Assembly: GCA_040387515.1 (NCBI GenBank)
Contig: JAZKDP010000007.1
Coordinates: forward strand, 186,001 to 250,000
Direction of reading: 5' to 3'
From: Methylotenera_A sp040387515
GTDB lineage: Bacteria; Pseudomonadota; Gammaproteobacteria; Burkholderiales; Methylophilaceae
DNA length: 64,000 bases
Shown: positions 61,517-64,000 of the stretch, piece by piece
Layout: every line of letters begins with the position of its first letter
Numbering within the stretch: position 1 is the first letter of the stretch
Program-made: the position numbers and the translations under genes
Notes under the pieces: model-generated
The model's database searches: none
Seen by the model: the letters and a program-made list of their open reading frames with translations, nothing else
What the model was told of the DNA's origin: nothing

Positions 61517-61837
61517 GAAAGTCTCCGATATTAGGTGTTTGGAAGTTAATTAACGAAATTAATTAGCATTAACAAAATAATGGATACTTATTACTAGGCG
61601 AGGATTAAAGGTAGTCCATTCGGACCATCACTCTGGACTTGTGCTATCAAGGGATACAGAAGTCTTGTTTTTTTTTAAACCTTTTATTTTGAGTCTAAAA
61701 TAGTAAATGCCATGGCGGCTTTTCCATAGATACGAGGGTGGTTTCAATGTACAATGAACTACCCATGTGGATCACTAGTGAAAAGTAGATTTATATTTCG
61801 TGTAACTTATTGAATTATATAAACAATTTTGTATTTT
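61517..61837. other. 321-bp intergenic region between the PEP-CTERM gene and tRNA-Leu
   Basis: It contains the operator-like dyad at 61612-61627 and otherwise AT-rich DNA. No ORF or further RNA was recognised. Confidence 0.6.
61612..61627. promoter_or_regulatory. Putative EpsA-type operator, imperfect (TAGTCCATTCGGACCA)
   Basis: It matches the reference dyad TAGTCCGTTCGGACTA at 14 of 16 positions. It lies upstream of the minus-strand lamin-tail PEP-CTERM gene at about the same distance (~104 bp) as the dyad at 2016 from its gene. Confidence 0.5.
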
Positions 61838-61922
61838 TGGTGCCCAAAAGAGGACTCGAACCTCCACATCTTTCGATACAGGTATCTGAAACCTGCGCGT
61901 CTACCAATTCCGCCATCTGGGC
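61838..61922 (-). tRNA. tRNA-Leu (anticodon CAG)
   Basis: 85 nt including the encoded CCA. Acceptor stem GCCCAGA pairs with TTTGGGC (one G-U pair), then discriminator A. The anticodon arm is CAGGT-TTCAGAT-ACCTG, giving anticodon CAG. A long variable arm (typical class II tRNA) follows, then the T arm with GGTTCGAGTCC. It reads CUG codons. The plus-strand rnr gene starts 51 bp away, divergently. Confidence 0.97.
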
Positions 61923-61973
61923 ATATTCACTTAAGACTGAATAATGCGCCAAATTTTATAGGAAGCAATTAAC

Positions 61974-64000
61974 TTGTCAATTAAAAAAAACGACACTCAA
62001 AAGCAGCAGTCTAGTCAACGGAATAGCGATCCTCATGCTACTCGTGAGGCGGCGCAGTATGAAACGCCATTACCCAGCCGTGAACTGGTAATGCAAGTAT
62101 TGTCCGATCAAGGTGTTCCACTGAGTAATGAACAAATTTATATCTTGCTCGACATTGATGATAGTGAACGTGATAATTTTAATCGACGCTTGAATGCGAT
62201 GGAGCGTGAAGGCCAAATTATGCGTAACCGCAAGGGTGCGCTGTGCTTGGCAGAAAAAATCCATTTGATTGCAGGTAAAGTGCTTGGGCATCCAGATGGT
62301 TTTGGTTTTTTAGTGCCTGATGATAAAACAAAGCATCCTGAAGATCTGTTTTTAGGTCCGCGTGAGATGGCGCAAGTAATGCATGGTGACCGTGCGATGG
62401 TACGCATGGCTGGACTAGATAGAAAAGGTCGGCCAGAAGGTAAAATTGTTGAAGTGTTAGAGCGTAGTACTAATACCTTGGTAGGCCGCATTGTGCGTGG
62501 CACAGGGGTGACGATTGTTGCGGCAGAAGATAAACGCATTAACCAAGATATACTGATTCCTTATCATTTGGATATGGGTGCAAAACCTGGCCAAGTAGTG
62601 ATGGTGGAGTTGACTGAACAGCCAAGTTCACATGCTCACCCGATGGGCAAAGTGGTGCAGATTTTAGGTAACTATGCCGATAGCGGCATGGAAATCGAAA
62701 TTGCATTAAGAAAACATAAGCTGCCGCATGAATTTTCTCCAGCCGCACTAAGCCAAGCAGAGCGCATTCCTAAATTAGTGCAAGCAGCTGATTACAAAGA
62801 CCGTATTGATTTGCGTGAGTTAGCTTTAATTACCATTGATGGCGAAACGGCGCGTGATTTTGATGATGCGGTATTTGCGGAGCCATTACATGCAGATAAA
62901 CCCAGCTTGGGTTGGCGTTTAGTTGTCGCGATTGCTGATGTGAGTTTTTACGTAAAGCCTGATGATGCGTTGGATAAAGATGCGTTTGAGCGCGGTAATT
63001 CGGTGTATTTCCCACGTCGCGTGATTCCCATGTTGCCAGAAGCGCTGTCAAATGGCTTGTGTTCACTTAACCCTGACGTAGAGCGACTGTGCATGATATG
63101 TGATATGCAAATCGATACCGATGGCGTGGTACAAAAATACCAGTTTTATCCATCAGTCATGCGTTCAAAAGCGCGTATGACTTATACCAAAGTCGCTGAT
63201 ATGCTGCAAAATCCAGAAGGCGATGTGGCTAAAGAATACAGCCATATCATGCCGCATGTGCAGAATCTGTATAGCTTGTTCCAGTTAATGCTTAATCAGC
63301 GTGAAAAACGCGGTGCGATTGAGTTTGAGTCAACTGAAACCATGATGATTTTTGATGATAATGGCAAAATCGAACGCATCGTGCCCACTGGTCGCAATGA
63401 TGCACATAAACTGATTGAAGAATGCATGCTGGCCGCCAATGTGTGTGCGGCAGATTTTTTACACAAAAATGAACAGGCCGCACTGTATCGTATTCATGAA
63501 GGGCCAACACCGGAAAAACTGGAAGCTTTGCGCACCTTTATGGCTGAAGTGGGTTTTGGTGTAACCGGTGGCGACAAGCCGCATGCCAAAGATTATGGCA
63601 AGCTGATGAATTTAATCAAGCAGCGCCCGGATGCGCAGTTGCTGCAAACCGTATTGTTAAGATCCATGCAGCAAGCGGTTTATAGCCCAGATAATGTTGG
63701 CCATTTTGGCTTGGCTTATGAAGCTTATGCGCATTTTACGTCGCCTATCAGGCGTTATCCTGACTTGCTGATTCATCGCGCGATTAAGGCTGTCGTTAAA
63801 GGTGAAAAGTACAAAGCTAAGGATTGGAATCAACTGGGTGTTCATTGCTCGATGACTGAACGCCGCGCAGATGATGCAACGCGCGATGTGACCAACTGGC
63901 TTAAATGCTATTACATGCAAGATAAAATTGGTGAGGTGTACGAAGGCACCGTTGCAGGTGTGACCAGTTTTGGTTTGTTTGTAGCGTTAGACGGCGTATA
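61974..64000 (+). CDS. rnr: Ribonuclease R (partial, cut by window end)
   Basis: This 3'-5' exoribonuclease has the first 675 codons present and the frame open to the window end. It starts at TTG 61974, preceded by AGGAAG with 8-base spacing; the N-terminus is LSIKKNDTQKQQSSQRNS. An RNase R N-terminal helix-turn-helix region (~30-85), cold-shock domains (~95-245: IAGKVLGHPDGFGFLVPDD) and the RNB catalytic domain (~275-600) follow. The RNB domain has ITIDGETARDFDDAVFAE, whose Asp residues bind the catalytic metals, then VAIADVSFYVKPDDALD, RGNSVYFPRRVIPMLPEALSNGLCSLNP, and HFTSPIRRYPDLLIHRAI. The S1 domain begins GEVYEGTVAGVTSFGLFVAL at the edge. It degrades structured RNA and acts in quality control. 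Confidence 0.97.
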   Translation, partial: MSIKKNDTQKQQSSQRNSDPHATREAAQYETPLPSRELVMQVLSDQGVPLSNEQIYILLDIDDSERDNFNRRLNAMEREGQIMRNRKGALCLAEKIHLIAGKVLGHPDGFGFLVPDDKTKHPEDLFLGPREMAQVMHGDRAMVRMAGLDRKGRPEGKIVEVLERSTNTLVGRIVRGTGVTIVAAEDKRINQDILIPYHLDMGAKPGQVVMVELTEQPSSHAHPMGKVVQILGNYADSGMEIEIALRKHKLPHEFSPAALSQAERIPKLVQAADYKDRIDLRELALITIDGETARDFDDAVFAEPLHADKPSLGWRLVVAIADVSFYVKPDDALDKDAFERGNSVYFPRRVIPMLPEALSNGLCSLNPDVERLCMICDMQIDTDGVVQKYQFYPSVMRSKARMTYTKVADMLQNPEGDVAKEYSHIMPHVQNLYSLFQLMLNQREKRGAIEFESTETMMIFDDNGKIERIVPTGRNDAHKLIEECMLAANVCAADFLHKNEQAALYRIHEGPTPEKLEALRTFMAEVGFGVTGGDKPHAKDYGKLMNLIKQRPDAQLLQTVLLRSMQQAVYSPDNVGHFGLAYEAYAHFTSPIRRYPDLLIHRAIKAVVKGEKYKAKDWNQLGVHCSMTERRADDATRDVTNWLKCYYMQDKIGEVYEGTVAGVTSFGLFVALDGV

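Noticed and set aside
1..64000. CRISPR array, prophage, transposase genes or rRNA
   Set aside because: I looked for regularly spaced repeats, integrase or transposase motifs and rRNA sequence and saw none; the only mobile-like items are short non-coding repeats.

Overview
The window looks like part of a betaproteobacterial methylotroph chromosome of the Methylophilaceae type (Methylotenera or Methylobacillus-like). This is inferred from a moderately AT-rich sequence, a complete methanolan-style eps set (epsL, epsD, epsE, epsF, epsG, exosortase B, epsI), the EpsA regulator that goes with exosortase B, and five PEP-CTERM proteins. The species cannot be fixed from the sequence alone.

Layout. 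1-4.0 kb: the end of a glycosyltransferase, a polyprenyl-phosphate sugar-1-phosphate transferase, a PEP-CTERM protein and a sugar nucleotidyltransferase. 4.1-13.9 kb: one compact type II secretion-like operon, gspG-gspF-gspE, four small inner-membrane assembly proteins of PilM/PilN/PilO/PulC type, a lipoprotein secretin, and three further pseudopilins. A convergent lytic transglycosylase follows. 14.7-16.7 kb: epsA and a PEP-CTERM gene behind a long leader with two 16-bp dyads. 16.8-36.5 kb: an accessory surface locus with a secreted PstS-like protein, a TpsB/TpsA two-partner secretion pair (TpsA is 3410 residues), an ExbB fused to DUF2341-like and LamG-like modules, two ExbD proteins, a TonB-like protein, a porin and a coiled-coil periplasmic protein. 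36.6-45.1 kb: an exosortase-associated CAAX protease, epsL (interrupted by a 100-N gap), epsD, epsE, epsF, epsG, xrtB and epsI. 45.2-56.8 kb: flippase, pyruvyltransferase, polymerase, four glycosyltransferases and a secreted glycosidase, many joined by ATGA overlaps. 56.9-61.5 kb: three more PEP-CTERM genes, an orphan ParA and a small hypothetical gene. The window ends with tRNA-Leu(CAG) and the start of rnr.

How it fits together. The sugar transferase would start an undecaprenyl-linked repeat unit. The glycosyltransferases would extend it, the pyruvyltransferase decorate it, the flippase and polymerase process it, and EpsF/G, EpsE and EpsL set chain length and export it. Exosortase B would process the PEP-CTERM proteins, whose surface display probably depends on the exopolysaccharide. 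EpsA is the natural candidate regulator. I found a 16-bp palindrome (consensus TAGTCCGTTCGGACTA) upstream of three of the five PEP-CTERM genes and a half-site upstream of epsA, which suggests an EpsA box.

Other points. A 55-bp duplication flanking the N gap implies that epsL is intact and merely split by scaffolding. EpsG has lost its Walker A residues. A 122-bp palindromic element sits exactly against the start codon of the second exbD. A 54-58 bp palindromic repeat occurs at both ends of the EPS/PEP-CTERM region.
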